Of a stretch of DNA of 64,000 nucleotides, positions 56,131-64,000 are shown one piece after another. How positions within the stretch are numbered: the first letter of the stretch is position 1; each line of letters starts with the position of its first letter. The position numbers and the translations under genes are program-made. Location of the stretch: assembly GCF_900110145.1 (NCBI RefSeq), contig NZ_FOCP01000011.1:1-64000 (forward strand). The letters run 5' to 3'. The notes under the pieces are model-generated. The model was given only the letters and a program-made list of their open reading frames with translations. It was not told the origin of the DNA and did no database searches. Origin of the DNA: Nitrosomonas marina. GTDB lineage: Bacteria > Pseudomonadota > Gammaproteobacteria > Burkholderiales > Nitrosomonadaceae.

Positions 56131-56913
56131 TCAAGCGCTTTCTGGTTTGCTTTTCTGCTCTTGCGCCTGTTTTTCAAGAATCTTTTGAAACGGCACAAGG
56201 ATTTCCATAGGCAGTGGAAAAACAATAGTTGAATTCTTCTCACCGGCAATCTCGGTGAGTGTCTGTAAATAGCGCAGTTGCAGTGCCTGCGGCTCTTTAA
56301 CCAGCACCTGCGATGCTTCCAGCAGATGCTGCGACGCCTGCAATTCTCCTTCGGCATGAATAATTTTGGCGCGCCGCTCGCGTTCGGCCTCGGCCTGCTT
56401 GGCAATGGCGCGGATCATGGATTCATTGATGTCGACATGCTTGATTTCGACATTGGCAACTTTAATACCCCAGGCTTCTGTCTGTTCATCCAGAATTTTC
56501 TGAATATCGTCGTTCAGTTTGTCACGGCTGGCCAGCATCTCGTCGAGTTCATGCTGCCCCAGCACCGAACGCAGCGTCGTCTGTGCCAGTTGACTCGTGG
56601 CAGCGTCAAAGTCTTCTACCTGAATAATGGCGCGCTCGGGATTAACCACGCGGAAGTAAATCACCGCGTTTACTTTAACGGAAACATTATCACGTGAAAT
56701 CACGTCCTGGCTTGGCACGTCCATGACGATGGTTCTGAGATCAACACGCACCATGGTCTGGATAACAGGCACAATAATAATGAGCCCCGGACCTTTGACT
56801 TTCCAGAACCGGCCCAACTGAAACACCACGCCGCGTTCATATTCTCGCAGTACTCTAAACGCACTGGCGAGAAAAAGAATGACGATACTCAGAATAATCA
56901 ATACGATTTCCAT
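56131..56913 (-). CDS. Slipin (stomatin/SPFH-domain) protein
   Basis: A 260-residue membrane protein of the SPFH family. An N-terminal helix ([17 protein letters not shown]) precedes the SPFH core: [40 protein letters not shown], and [21 protein letters not shown] coiled coil with [21 protein letters not shown] follows. I chose ATG 56913, which has GGAGG 9 bases upstream on the same strand, over ATG 56961. It is 4 bp after nfeD and works with NfeD in membrane microdomains, by analogy with known pairs. Confidence 0.9.
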   Translation of the reverse strand: MEIVLIILSIVILFLASAFRVLREYERGVVFQLGRFWKVKGPGLIIIVPVIQTMVRVDLRTIVMDVPSQDVISRDNVSVKVNAVIYFRVVNPERAIIQVEDFDAATSQLAQTTLRSVLGQHELDEMLASRDKLNDDIQKILDEQTEAWGIKVANVEIKHVDINESMIRAIAKQAEAERERRAKIIHAEGELQASQHLLEASQVLVKEPQALQLRYLQTLTEIAGEKNSTIVFPLPMEILVPFQKILEKQAQEQKSKPESA

Positions 56914-56917
56914 CAGA

Positions 56918-58297
56918 CTAATCCTCCATGAATTGAGTAGCTTTATTTGAATAGGGCTCAACCTTTAAAACCAGTCCGTCTATCGCCACCACACGAACCC
57001 TTTCGCCGCGCTTGAGTGGCGTACTTGTCTGCGCCTCCCACCGCTCGCCCTGAACTCTGACCCATCCCTGCGCAGAGAAATCATTCAACACCTCACCGGT
57101 ACAGTGCATGATATGTTCAGCTCCACTAACCACCGGACGCTGCCGCGCCTTGATCGCCATACCCAACACCAGCAGGAAAAACGCGGCTGACAGTAAAGCG
57201 AATGTCACAATCAGCGGAATCGATACACCGTATCCAGGTACTCCCGTATCCAGCAGCATAACGGAACCGATAACGAATGCAATCATGCCACCGATGCCCA
57301 GGGCACCAAAACTTGGCACGAAAACTTCCGCCAGCATGAAAGCAATACCAAAAAGCAGCAGTGCAAGCCCTGCATAATTGATAGGCAGCACCTGGAACGC
57401 GAACAACGCAAGCACCAGACAAACGGCGCCCACAACACCCGGAAAAATCATACCGGGGTTGGAAAACTCGAAAATCAGTGCATATATGCCGAGCAACATC
57501 AGTATATAGGCGATATTCGGATCGGTAATAATCGCCAGCAGCCGGGTACGCCAATCGGGTTCAAAATGCTCAATAGAAATATGCTGAGTGGATAATGTTC
57601 GAGAATTACCCAGAACATTGACGGTGCGCCCGTCGATCTTGGCCAACAGATCCGGAATATTTTCTGCAATAAGATCGATGACACCGTTTTCCAGGGCTTC
57701 TTCAGCGGTCAGGCTGGCTGCCTGGCGCACTGCTTTTTCCGCCCATTCGGCATTACGACCGCGCATTTGTGCCAGACCGCGGATATAAGCCACTGCATCG
57801 TTGATGATTTTATTTGACATGGGGTCTGCAAGTTGTGTTTCCTCCTCATTGCTGTCCCGAGACCGTTCAAACATATCCTTGTCAGGCGAACCTGGAAGAC
57901 CACCGATCTGCACCGGCGTTGCCGCTCCAAGATTTGTGGCTGGCGCCATGGCGGCAATATGGCCAGCATACAGAATATACGTACCGGCACTAGCCGCACG
58001 TGCGCCACTGGGCGACACAAAAACAGCTACCGGCACTGGTGATGCGATTATGCTGCGAATTATTTCACGCATGGAAGCGTCGAGTCCGCCCGGTGTATCC
58101 AGCTGCAAAATAATCACCTGACTGTTCTGTTCGATCGCTTTGTCAAAACCGCGCTGCAGATAGTCATTGATAGCTGGACCAATGGCACCGTTCACACTCA
58201 GCCATAATGCCTGCCCGGTATTCTGCGCGGTCAATACTGGTGACCAGCAAATAAACAGGAGAAAAATAATAGCGCGGCTTGTAACTGAATAGCGCAT
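56918..58297 (-). CDS. nfeD: NfeD-family membrane protease
   Basis: A 459-residue protein. A signal peptide precedes a ClpP/SppA-like serine protease domain: [20 protein letters not shown] and the nucleophile region [19 protein letters not shown] with the catalytic Ser in [10 protein letters not shown] membrane domain of about five helices follows, and an OB-fold-like NfeD C-terminus ends with [21 protein letters not shown] chose ATG 58297 because it leaves a normal signal peptide; ATG 58333 is also possible and lies 3 bases past the Nudix stop. It is adjacent to the slipin gene, its usual partner. Confidence 0.88.
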   Translation of the reverse strand: MRYSVTSRAIIFLLFICWSPVLTAQNTGQALWLSVNGAIGPAINDYLQRGFDKAIEQNSQVIILQLDTPGGLDASMREIIRSIIASPVPVAVFVSPSGARAASAGTYILYAGHIAAMAPATNLGAATPVQIGGLPGSPDKDMFERSRDSNEEETQLADPMSNKIINDAVAYIRGLAQMRGRNAEWAEKAVRQAASLTAEEALENGVIDLIAENIPDLLAKIDGRTVNVLGNSRTLSTQHISIEHFEPDWRTRLLAIITDPNIAYILMLLGIYALIFEFSNPGMIFPGVVGAVCLVLALFAFQVLPINYAGLALLLFGIAFMLAEVFVPSFGALGIGGMIAFVIGSVMLLDTGVPGYGVSIPLIVTFALLSAAFFLLVLGMAIKARQRPVVSGAEHIMHCTGEVLNDFSAQGWVRVQGERWEAQTSTPLKRGERVRVVAIDGLVLKVEPYSNKATQFMED

Positions 58298-58336
58298 GTT
58301 TCCAGTCCACCTCAGAAACAGTTCATACGGCATTGC

Positions 58337-58942
58337 TTACCCCATCCATTGCGTTCGAACCTGATCGCGATTTAATGCCAGCCATTGTAATGCAATGATT
58401 GCGCTGGCGGAATTGATTTTTCCTGATCTCAGATACTGCAGCGCAGTGTCGTAAGCAACAACATGTACCCGGATATCCTCGCCTTCATGCGCCACACCAA
58501 AAATACCGCCCGCACGTGCCGCGTCTACCCGGCCGCAAAACAAAGCAACTCGCTCGGTCATGCCGCCGGGACTGACCAGGTAATCATACAAAGGAATCAA
58601 ATCAGCGACAACGCAACCCGCTTCTTCAACACTTTCACGCTTGACGACTTCATCCGCCTGTTCACCATCTTCGATAATACCTGCAACGATCTCAAGCAAC
58701 CACGGACCGCCGGGCGCGCTCATAGCGCCGACACGGAATTGCTCAATCAGAATGACTTCATCTCTGTCAGGATCGTAAGGCAGCACTGCAGCCGCATGTC
58801 CGCGCTCGAACAACTCACGTACGATTGGCTGACTCCAACCGCCACTGAACAGGCGATGACGCAACCGATACCGGTCTATGCGAAAAAAACCCTGATAACA
58901 GACTGCTTGCTCGAGAATCTGCAGATCCTTGTCGTGCGCCAT
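58337..58942 (-). CDS. nudF: Nudix hydrolase, ADP-ribose pyrophosphatase type
   Basis: A 201-residue Nudix protein. The Nudix box reads GIIEDGEQADEVVKRESVEE followed by AGC, matching Gx5Ex7REUxEExGU. The N-terminal half (YQGFFRIDRYRLRHRLFSGG, then VAGI-type entry LEIVAG) resembles NudF, which hydrolyses ADP-ribose to AMP and ribose 5-phosphate. The gene order nudF-nfeD-slipin may be chance or one minus-strand operon (gap 39 bp to the nfeD start used here). Confidence 0.85.
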   Translation of the reverse strand: MAHDKDLQILEQAVCYQGFFRIDRYRLRHRLFSGGWSQPIVRELFERGHAAAVLPYDPDRDEVILIEQFRVGAMSAPGGPWLLEIVAGIIEDGEQADEVVKRESVEEAGCVVADLIPLYDYLVSPGGMTERVALFCGRVDAARAGGIFGVAHEGEDIRVHVVAYDTALQYLRSGKINSASAIIALQWLALNRDQVRTQWMG

Positions 58943-59371
58943 TGTCGCTTCCTTGTTCCTTCCTTTTCACATCAGTGCTTTTACTGGACAGTATAGTGTG
59001 GGAAGATATTATGTGCAAAAATTAAAAACAGTCACTCCAGTATAAAAAACCCGAACGGATGATCAGTTCAGTCTATACCACAAGGCGATAATTGATTCAG
59101 CCAACAATGCGCAATATCAGTGCTCGAAAACTTACGGTTTATCGCCCGGCTGGTCGAAACAACATGTCTATCGCCCCAATTTCACTGCACAATTCTTCAT
59201 TGCACAATTCAAAATCCCCTGCTAGATTTAAGGTTGCTGAGAAAATGAATAATGGGCTCCAAAATATCCAGACTTGGCTCTAACAAACAGAATTTATTGA
59301 CAAACAATACGTTATGGAAACAACATTACCACTTTATAGTTTCCGAATGCGCAGCACTCAAAGAAAATATC
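58943..59371. other. Intergenic stretch upstream of the REC-EAL gene
   Basis: About 430 bp between divergent genes. TGCACAATTC is repeated at about 59190 and 59205. A TTGACA lies at 59297-59302 but no good -10 follows at the right distance. No gene was supported. Confidence 0.35.
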
Positions 59372-60601
59372 ATGCATAGTGCCTCCGAAATAAAAATTCT
59401 AATAGTCGACGACGATACTTTCATGTTGAAAATTCTGACCAAAATGCTGAATAACCAGGGTTTTGAATCAGTAGATGCATGTGATAACGGAACCGACGCA
59501 CTGGCCCGGATTGACCGGCAAGACACGTGCCCAGATCTGATTTTACTTGATCTCAACATGCCGAACATGGATGGCATCGAATTTGTCCGCTATTTGGTCG
59601 AACGCAAATTCCCTGGCAGCCTCATACTGGTCAGCGGCGAAGATGAGCGAATGCTTAAAACTGCAGAAAAACTCGTGCACGCGCACCGGATACCCATGCT
59701 GGGCTATCTGCATAAACCGGTCAGTCCCGATAAATTGAGCGCACTTATCACGAAATGGGCCCCGCCCGAGAAGCAGCAGCAACCGGTATCCGAAAAAAAA
59801 ACGTACAGCGCAGAATCGCTACAGGCAGCAATAACCAACCGTGAACTGGTCAATTACTATCAACCCAAAGTAACGATGGCCACGGGCAAAATCATTGGTG
59901 TTGAAACGCTGGTACGCTGGCATCACCCTTCGGATGGACTGGTGATGCCAGGCCAATTCATCCATATTGCCGAACAGTGTGGACTGATCAACGATCTGAC
60001 TTGCCTGGTTCTGAAACAGGCACTTACCCAGGCCAGAATCTGGCAGGAAAAAGGCATTGTGCTGCGCGTAGCCACCAATGTTTCAATGGATAACCTGACA
60101 TCATTGGATTTTCAGGATCTGGTCGTTAATCTTGCCATTGAAAACGGATTGTCACCGCAGAACATTGTACTTGAAGTAACAGAAAGTCAATTAATGGACG
60201 CCGACTCGCGCGTGCCACTCGAGATTTTGACCCGATTACGTTTAAAGCGGTTTCATTTGTCGATCGACGATTTTGGCACTGGTCATTCATCAATGGCACA
60301 ATTACGCGACATTCCTTTTGACGAACTCAAAATTGATCAGAGTTTTGTACATCGCGCGTGGGCAGACGAAACGTTACGTGCCATGTACGATGCCAGTCTC
60401 TCCATGGCAAAGCAACTGGGTATGGAGGTCGTAGCAGAAGGTGTAGCGGATGAAGAAGACTGGACGTTCATACGCAAAACAGGTTGCGATTTCGCCCAAG
60501 GCAACTTCATCTCGAAACCGCTCAAGGCCGAGGATTTTGAACAATGGATGAGCGATTGGGAGAATCGTTTGCATAACGGCCTGATCGCAAACACCGCCTG
60601 A
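59372..60601 (+). CDS. Response regulator with EAL c-di-GMP phosphodiesterase domain
   Basis: A 409-residue cytosolic protein. The receiver has the acidic start LIVDDDTF and the phospho-Asp60 in LILLDLNMPNMDG. The EAL domain retains the functional set: the EAL-type ETLVRW with Glu178, LEVTESQLMD, the DDFGTGHSS loop, DELKIDQSFV and VVAEGVADEED, with FAQGNFISKPL near the end. The ETL variant keeps the metal-binding Glu, so it is probably an active c-di-GMP hydrolase switched by phosphorylation. I chose ATG 59372 because it starts just before the receiver; upstream codons show no homology. The DevBCA-like genes follow after 140 bp. Confidence 0.9.
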   Translation: MHSASEIKILIVDDDTFMLKILTKMLNNQGFESVDACDNGTDALARIDRQDTCPDLILLDLNMPNMDGIEFVRYLVERKFPGSLILVSGEDERMLKTAEKLVHAHRIPMLGYLHKPVSPDKLSALITKWAPPEKQQQPVSEKKTYSAESLQAAITNRELVNYYQPKVTMATGKIIGVETLVRWHHPSDGLVMPGQFIHIAEQCGLINDLTCLVLKQALTQARIWQEKGIVLRVATNVSMDNLTSLDFQDLVVNLAIENGLSPQNIVLEVTESQLMDADSRVPLEILTRLRLKRFHLSIDDFGTGHSSMAQLRDIPFDELKIDQSFVHRAWADETLRAMYDASLSMAKQLGMEVVAEGVADEEDWTFIRKTGCDFAQGNFISKPLKAEDFEQWMSDWENRLHNGLIANTA

Positions 60602-60741
60602 CTTTCAATCCCTTTCAAATCAACGAGTTAGTAACAATTCTTTATCAAAACCAATTGCAATACAGTGTAAACAGACAGCAGCGTGCTATAAACCCTGCAT
60701 TAGCGCTGATTTTCCACGTAAGAAATAAAACTGAAACGTTT

Positions 60742-61698
60742 ATGCGCTGTTTCAGCTTTCGCCGTTTTCGACTCATTGAGAATTTCTCGTTGGACAAACC
60801 ATTCAGCTGTGTCTTTTTTGGCATTCTGTTTTTTTTAGTGGCCTGCTTACCGCTTTCTGTTGTGCGCGCCAGCACGCCGGAAGTTACCAAAAAACAAATC
60901 GGTATCGGCGCATTGGGTTATATCGAGCCCCGTTCCAGGGTGATCAGGGTTTCTCATAACGCTGGCCCGGAGGGGGCCAGAGTTGCGCAGCTTTTTTTTC
61001 GGGAAGCAGATCAGGTCAAATCGGGCCAGAAACTGGCCCTGCTTTCTGATCACAAAAAGAAATTTGCCGAAGTCGATGCTGCCAAAACCCGCATCAAGGC
61101 GCTGGATGCACAACTGGCTGCCGAAAAAGCCACTATGGTTTTTAATCAAAAAGAATACCAGCGTTATGAATCGCTTTCACGCCAATCGATGACAACGATC
61201 TCTCACGCAGAAAACAAGCATCTCGCGTTCAAGCAATCGCAATTAAACGTGGAGCGTCTTTTAGCTGAAATTGACAATGCAAAATCCCAATTATTGATTG
61301 CTGAGGCGGAGCTCGAAAATACAATTATTTATGCGCCGATTACCGGTACGGTGCTAAAAATTCTAACACGCCCCGGTGAACGCATTGCAGATGCCGGGTT
61401 ACTGGAAATGGCCGATTTATCGCAACTGGACATTGTTGCCGAAGTATACGAGTCTGATTTATCCAAAGTCAAAGTCGGACAGCAGGCACGCATCAGCGCC
61501 CTTGGCTTCACACGCATGTACAGCGCCGAAGTCAGAGAACTCGGTTTTCAGGTCAAAAAAAACGACCTGAATGATACTGACCCTCTGGCCGACAGGGATA
61601 ATCGTATCATTGAAGTACGTCTGACTCTTGAAACTGATGCCATCGTCGACCTGAAACATCAGATTTTTCGCCAGGTACGCGTGCATATCAAGCCGTGA
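60742..61698 (+). CDS. Membrane fusion protein, DevB-like
   Basis: A 318-residue HlyD-type adaptor. One N-terminal membrane helix (FSCVFFGILFFLVACLPL) anchors it. A lipoyl-like beginning (IGALGYIEPRSRVIRVSHN) and the partner GTVLKILTRPGERIADAGL-type segment frame a coiled-coil hairpin (residues about 115-200). It would link an inner-membrane ABC permease to a TolC-like channel. I chose ATG 60742, since the upstream codons to 60655 add no feature. Its TGA overlaps the permease GTG by 4 bp. Confidence 0.82.
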   Translation: MRCFSFRRFRLIENFSLDKPFSCVFFGILFFLVACLPLSVVRASTPEVTKKQIGIGALGYIEPRSRVIRVSHNAGPEGARVAQLFFREADQVKSGQKLALLSDHKKKFAEVDAAKTRIKALDAQLAAEKATMVFNQKEYQRYESLSRQSMTTISHAENKHLAFKQSQLNVERLLAEIDNAKSQLLIAEAELENTIIYAPITGTVLKILTRPGERIADAGLLEMADLSQLDIVAEVYESDLSKVKVGQQARISALGFTRMYSAEVRELGFQVKKNDLNDTDPLADRDNRIIEVRLTLETDAIVDLKHQIFRQVRVHIKP

Positions 61699-62864
61699 GC
61701 ATCGTGAACACATGGTTTTTTCCGACGCGGCTTGCCTGGCGGCAGTTGATCCATGACCGGCTAAAACTGGCTGCAGCCACCAGTGGTGTATTATTTGCCT
61801 GTGTTCTGGTTTTTATGCAACTGGGCTTCAAAGATGCGTTGTATGCCAGTGCAGCTTCCATGCCGCTGAAGTTCGATGGTGACCTGTTTTTGATCCACCA
61901 GCAAAGCGAGGCCATGTGGCGACCAGCGCAGTTTGAACGCAGCGAACTGATGCGCGCACTGGGCCACCCGGCAGTGGCTGAAGTTGCACCGTTGTATCTG
62001 TCACTGGCAACATTCAAGGCACTGGACACTCAGGTTAAGCGAACATTGATGGTCTATGGCTACGATCCGGATACCGATTTGCTGAATGTCGATGCCATCA
62101 AAACCAGGAAGCGTGAACTGCGGGTTAAAGACACTGTCCTGTTTGACGAATACTCCCGCCCTGAATTCGGACCGGTAAGCAACATGTTAGAAGCTGGTCA
62201 GAACAGAACAGAGGTTAATGATTACAAAGTTACCATTCTGGGTGTTTTTCAACTGGGCATTTCATTTGCAGCTGACGGCAATATCGTCACCAGCGATTTA
62301 AATTTCCTGCGCATCTTCCCGAACCGGAATGCCGAAGAGATTGATGTTGGTGTCATTCGATTGCAACCCGGTGTATTCATACCGGAGATAAAAGAAGAAC
62401 TCCGTGCTCATTTGAACGACTTTGTAAAAATCTACACGTATGAAGAAGTGCTCAAACATGAACGGCTGTATTGGGAAAACGCCGCACCGATCGGGTTTAT
62501 TTTCAACTTCGGCACCATCATGGGATTGATTGTCGGCATGGTAATTGTGTATCAGATCCTGTTTACCGAGATTAACAATTACCGTTTTGAATTCGCCACG
62601 TTGAAAGCCATGGGCTACCCACACAGCTATTTTATCCGCATGGTGTTTGCTTCAGCGTTCATTCTTGCCATTCTCGGTTTCGTACCAGGGCTGGCGCTGT
62701 CCAGCAGTCTGTACAATCTGGCTGAATCACAGATATTCATACCGATGCCTATGACATTTGAAAAAGCCTTTACTGTTTTCGTGTTTATCCTGTTTATGTG
62801 CACCACAGCCGGTTTCCTCGCGATCCACAGATTGGATTCAGCCAACCCCGCCGACATGTTCTGA
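61695..62864 (+). CDS. ABC permease, DevC-like
   Basis: A 389-residue permease of the MacB/FtsX fold, starting at GTG 61695 in a GTGA overlap with the adaptor gene. One N-terminal helix (LKLAAATSGVLFACVLVFMQ), a periplasmic domain of about 220 residues, then three C-terminal helices. The segment FATLKAMGYPHSYFIRMVFA is typical of DevC-type proteins. In heterocyst-forming cyanobacteria DevBCA exports glycolipids; the substrate here is unknown. It is 6 bp from the ATPase start. Confidence 0.83.
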   Translation: MSIVNTWFFPTRLAWRQLIHDRLKLAAATSGVLFACVLVFMQLGFKDALYASAASMPLKFDGDLFLIHQQSEAMWRPAQFERSELMRALGHPAVAEVAPLYLSLATFKALDTQVKRTLMVYGYDPDTDLLNVDAIKTRKRELRVKDTVLFDEYSRPEFGPVSNMLEAGQNRTEVNDYKVTILGVFQLGISFAADGNIVTSDLNFLRIFPNRNAEEIDVGVIRLQPGVFIPEIKEELRAHLNDFVKIYTYEEVLKHERLYWENAAPIGFIFNFGTIMGLIVGMVIVYQILFTEINNYRFEFATLKAMGYPHSYFIRMVFASAFILAILGFVPGLALSSSLYNLAESQIFIPMPMTFEKAFTVFVFILFMCTTAGFLAIHRLDSANPADMF

Positions 62865-62869
62865 GCATC

Positions 62870-63553
62870 ATGGTCATTGACGTTCACAATCTGAATTTCA
62901 GTTTTGGCAGCGGTTCACTCACCCAACCTGTACTAAAAGGCATTGATCTCGCCATCCGAAAAGGGGAAATTGTCCTTATGACGGGCCCGTCCGGCTCGGG
63001 TAAAACCACGCTGCTCACAATTATCGGCGGTTTGCGACAGGCCTCGAATGGCAGTGTGGTGATTCTCGGTGAACAACTGGTCAACAGCAATGAGCAGACT
63101 AAAGTGAAAATTCGTCGCCAGACAGGATATATCTTTCAGCAACACAATCTGCTCAAATCACTTACAGCGCTGCAGAATGTGTGCATGACGCTGGAGTTAC
63201 AGCGCGACCTGACAGAATCCGAACGACAATACCGCGCTCAACAGATTCTCGCCGCAGTCGGACTTGAAGACAGGATGCACTATTTTCCTGAAGCACTTTC
63301 CGGCGGCCAGCGACAGCGCGTCTCGATTGCCAGAGCACTGGCTGGGCGGCCCAAAATCATTCTGGCTGACGAGCCGACCGCATCGCTGGATAGACAAAGC
63401 GGACATGACGCCGTCGAAATTTTAAAGCAGCTTGCCAAAGAACTGAATACGACCATCCTGCTGGTTACACATGATTATCGAATTCTTGACATTGCCGACC
63501 GCGTGGTTGAGTTGGAAGACGGTTTAGTTAAAGCCGTTGAGCATCAAGAATAA
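62870..63553 (+). CDS. ABC ATPase, DevA-like
   Basis: A 227-residue ATPase. Walker A is MTGPSGSGKTTLL, the Q-loop IFQQHNLLKSLTALQNV, the signature LSGGQRQRVSIARAL and Walker B IILADEPTASLD. Residues after it include VTHDYRILDIADRVVEL with the switch His. I chose ATG 62870 because it directly precedes VIDVHNLNFSF, the usual start; an earlier ATG at 62798 lies inside the permease gene. It completes a three-gene exporter. The end abuts an IS256 remnant. Confidence 0.88.
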   Translation: MVIDVHNLNFSFGSGSLTQPVLKGIDLAIRKGEIVLMTGPSGSGKTTLLTIIGGLRQASNGSVVILGEQLVNSNEQTKVKIRRQTGYIFQQHNLLKSLTALQNVCMTLELQRDLTESERQYRAQQILAAVGLEDRMHYFPEALSGGQRQRVSIARALAGRPKIILADEPTASLDRQSGHDAVEILKQLAKELNTTILLVTHDYRILDIADRVVELEDGLVKAVEHQE

Positions 63554-63566
63554 GCGGCTTGTTGTT

Positions 63567-64000
63567 TTTGATACTTGTTTCTGGTTCGTGGTAACCGTCA
63601 GACAAGGGCAAAAACTCTTTGCATTCCGTTTAATCAGAAACGATAATCACCAGAAAACATAATCGTTCATCTGTTCGAGCCGTACTTTATAGTACGCTAT
63701 CAGCCCAGATGTATACATACCGCCTGCTGCTCAGGTTACGCGAGACCCGTTGTGACAATCCTGTATCCGAACGATCCTGCACTTTTATACTTTGATTTCA
63801 ATATCTCATAGTCCGGATTGAATCGCCCGGTCAGGAAGATATCCATTACTCACTACAGTTCATTTACATTCATCAGTATTTAAATTACCATTTTTTCCAA
63901 TAAAGCTGACCATTTCTGATTCTATCGCCGCCGCCAGTATTTTACGCGCATCTTTTCGCAACCCTGCCTGTGTCGGATCATACCAGCCTGATCTGACTTG
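63567..64000 (-). mobile_element. Decayed IS256-family transposase, runs off the window
   Basis: Pieces of a mutator-type transposase are readable in several minus-strand frames. From the window edge: GLRKDARKILAAAIESEMVS up to TGA at 63860-63862. Then GYLPDRAIQSG at 63812-63843, a short KVQDRSDTG-like piece, RRYVYIWADS at about 63697-63726, ARTDERLCFLVII nearby, and SDGYHEPETS at 63581-63612. Their order matches an IS256-family protein from N-terminus to about two thirds, with internal deletions, stops and frameshifts. No terminal inverted repeat was found inside the window. Family naming is from recalled motifs. Confidence 0.65.

Overview
The window looks like a chromosomal segment of a betaproteobacterium, most likely a Nitrosomonas-like member of the Nitrosomonadales. 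This rests on gene content and order only: a sdhB-sdhE-gltA-sucA-sucB run, a single LolC/E permease with LolD, BioA, a UbiH-type hydroxylase, and roughly 50% GC. The genus is an inference. No rRNA, tRNA, CRISPR array or intact insertion sequence was seen.

Layout. 0-4.2 kb: an allantoinase-like deacetylase remnant, a FmdE-like protein (GTG start), a glycine-rich-domain protein with a Cys/Gly tail, a dihydrolipoyl dehydrogenase and a small lipoprotein. 4.2-11.6 kb: an ABC exporter, lolC-lolD, a ubiH-like gene, dsbC and der. 11.7-18.4 kb: the TCA block sdhB-sdhE-gltA-sucA-sucB, without sdhCDA upstream and without lpd downstream. 18.4-24.4 kb: dnaE, trhP (yegQ) and a YheT-type hydrolase. 24.4-30.2 kb is accessory-like: decayed coding fragments, a CNNM/CBS protein, two unknown proteins, a phage Rha-like regulator and a large unknown lipoprotein. 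30.2-34.2 kb: an MDR dehydrogenase, a TetR regulator and a DUF4242 protein that share a palindromic operator, and a secreted TPR protein. 34.2-37 kb: a KAP P-loop NTPase broken by one amber codon, and a vapBC module whose toxin has collapsed. 37-46.8 kb: bioA overlapping a beta-CASP nuclease gene, a coiled-coil membrane protein, ilvA, sbcB, a RidA protein, a possible 24-residue membrane peptide, a dienelactone-hydrolase-like protein and a D-2-hydroxyacid dehydrogenase. 46.8-54.9 kb: a large BarA-like hybrid kinase, a GNAT enzyme, a coiled-coil periplasmic protein, a Cys-rich secreted protein next to dtd, and an MscS channel. 55-56.1 kb: two truncated genes meeting head to head, one also carrying an in-frame TGA. 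56.1-58.9 kb: nudF-like, nfeD and slipin genes in one minus-strand operon. 59.4-63.6 kb: a REC-EAL phosphodiesterase followed by a DevB-DevC-DevA type exporter. 63.57-64 kb: a badly decayed IS256-family transposase that runs off the window.

How the genes work together. The TCA block supplies citrate synthase, E1 and E2 of 2-oxoglutarate dehydrogenase and the Fe-S subunit of succinate dehydrogenase; the E3 at 2.2 kb could serve the complex but is about 13 kb away. LolCD moves lipoproteins to the outer membrane and DsbC repairs periplasmic disulfides. The hybrid kinase, REC-EAL protein and TetR regulator are separate signalling units. Pseudogenes are frequent (allantoinase-like, KAP NTPase, vapC, the 55-56 kb pair, IS256 and several unidentified fragments), which suggests ongoing loss of accessory genes. 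No clear new multigene system emerged. The best leads are the TetR/DUF4242 regulon with a probably leaderless regulator mRNA, the Cys-rich protein beside dtd, and the unknown families at 26.2 and 28.6 kb.
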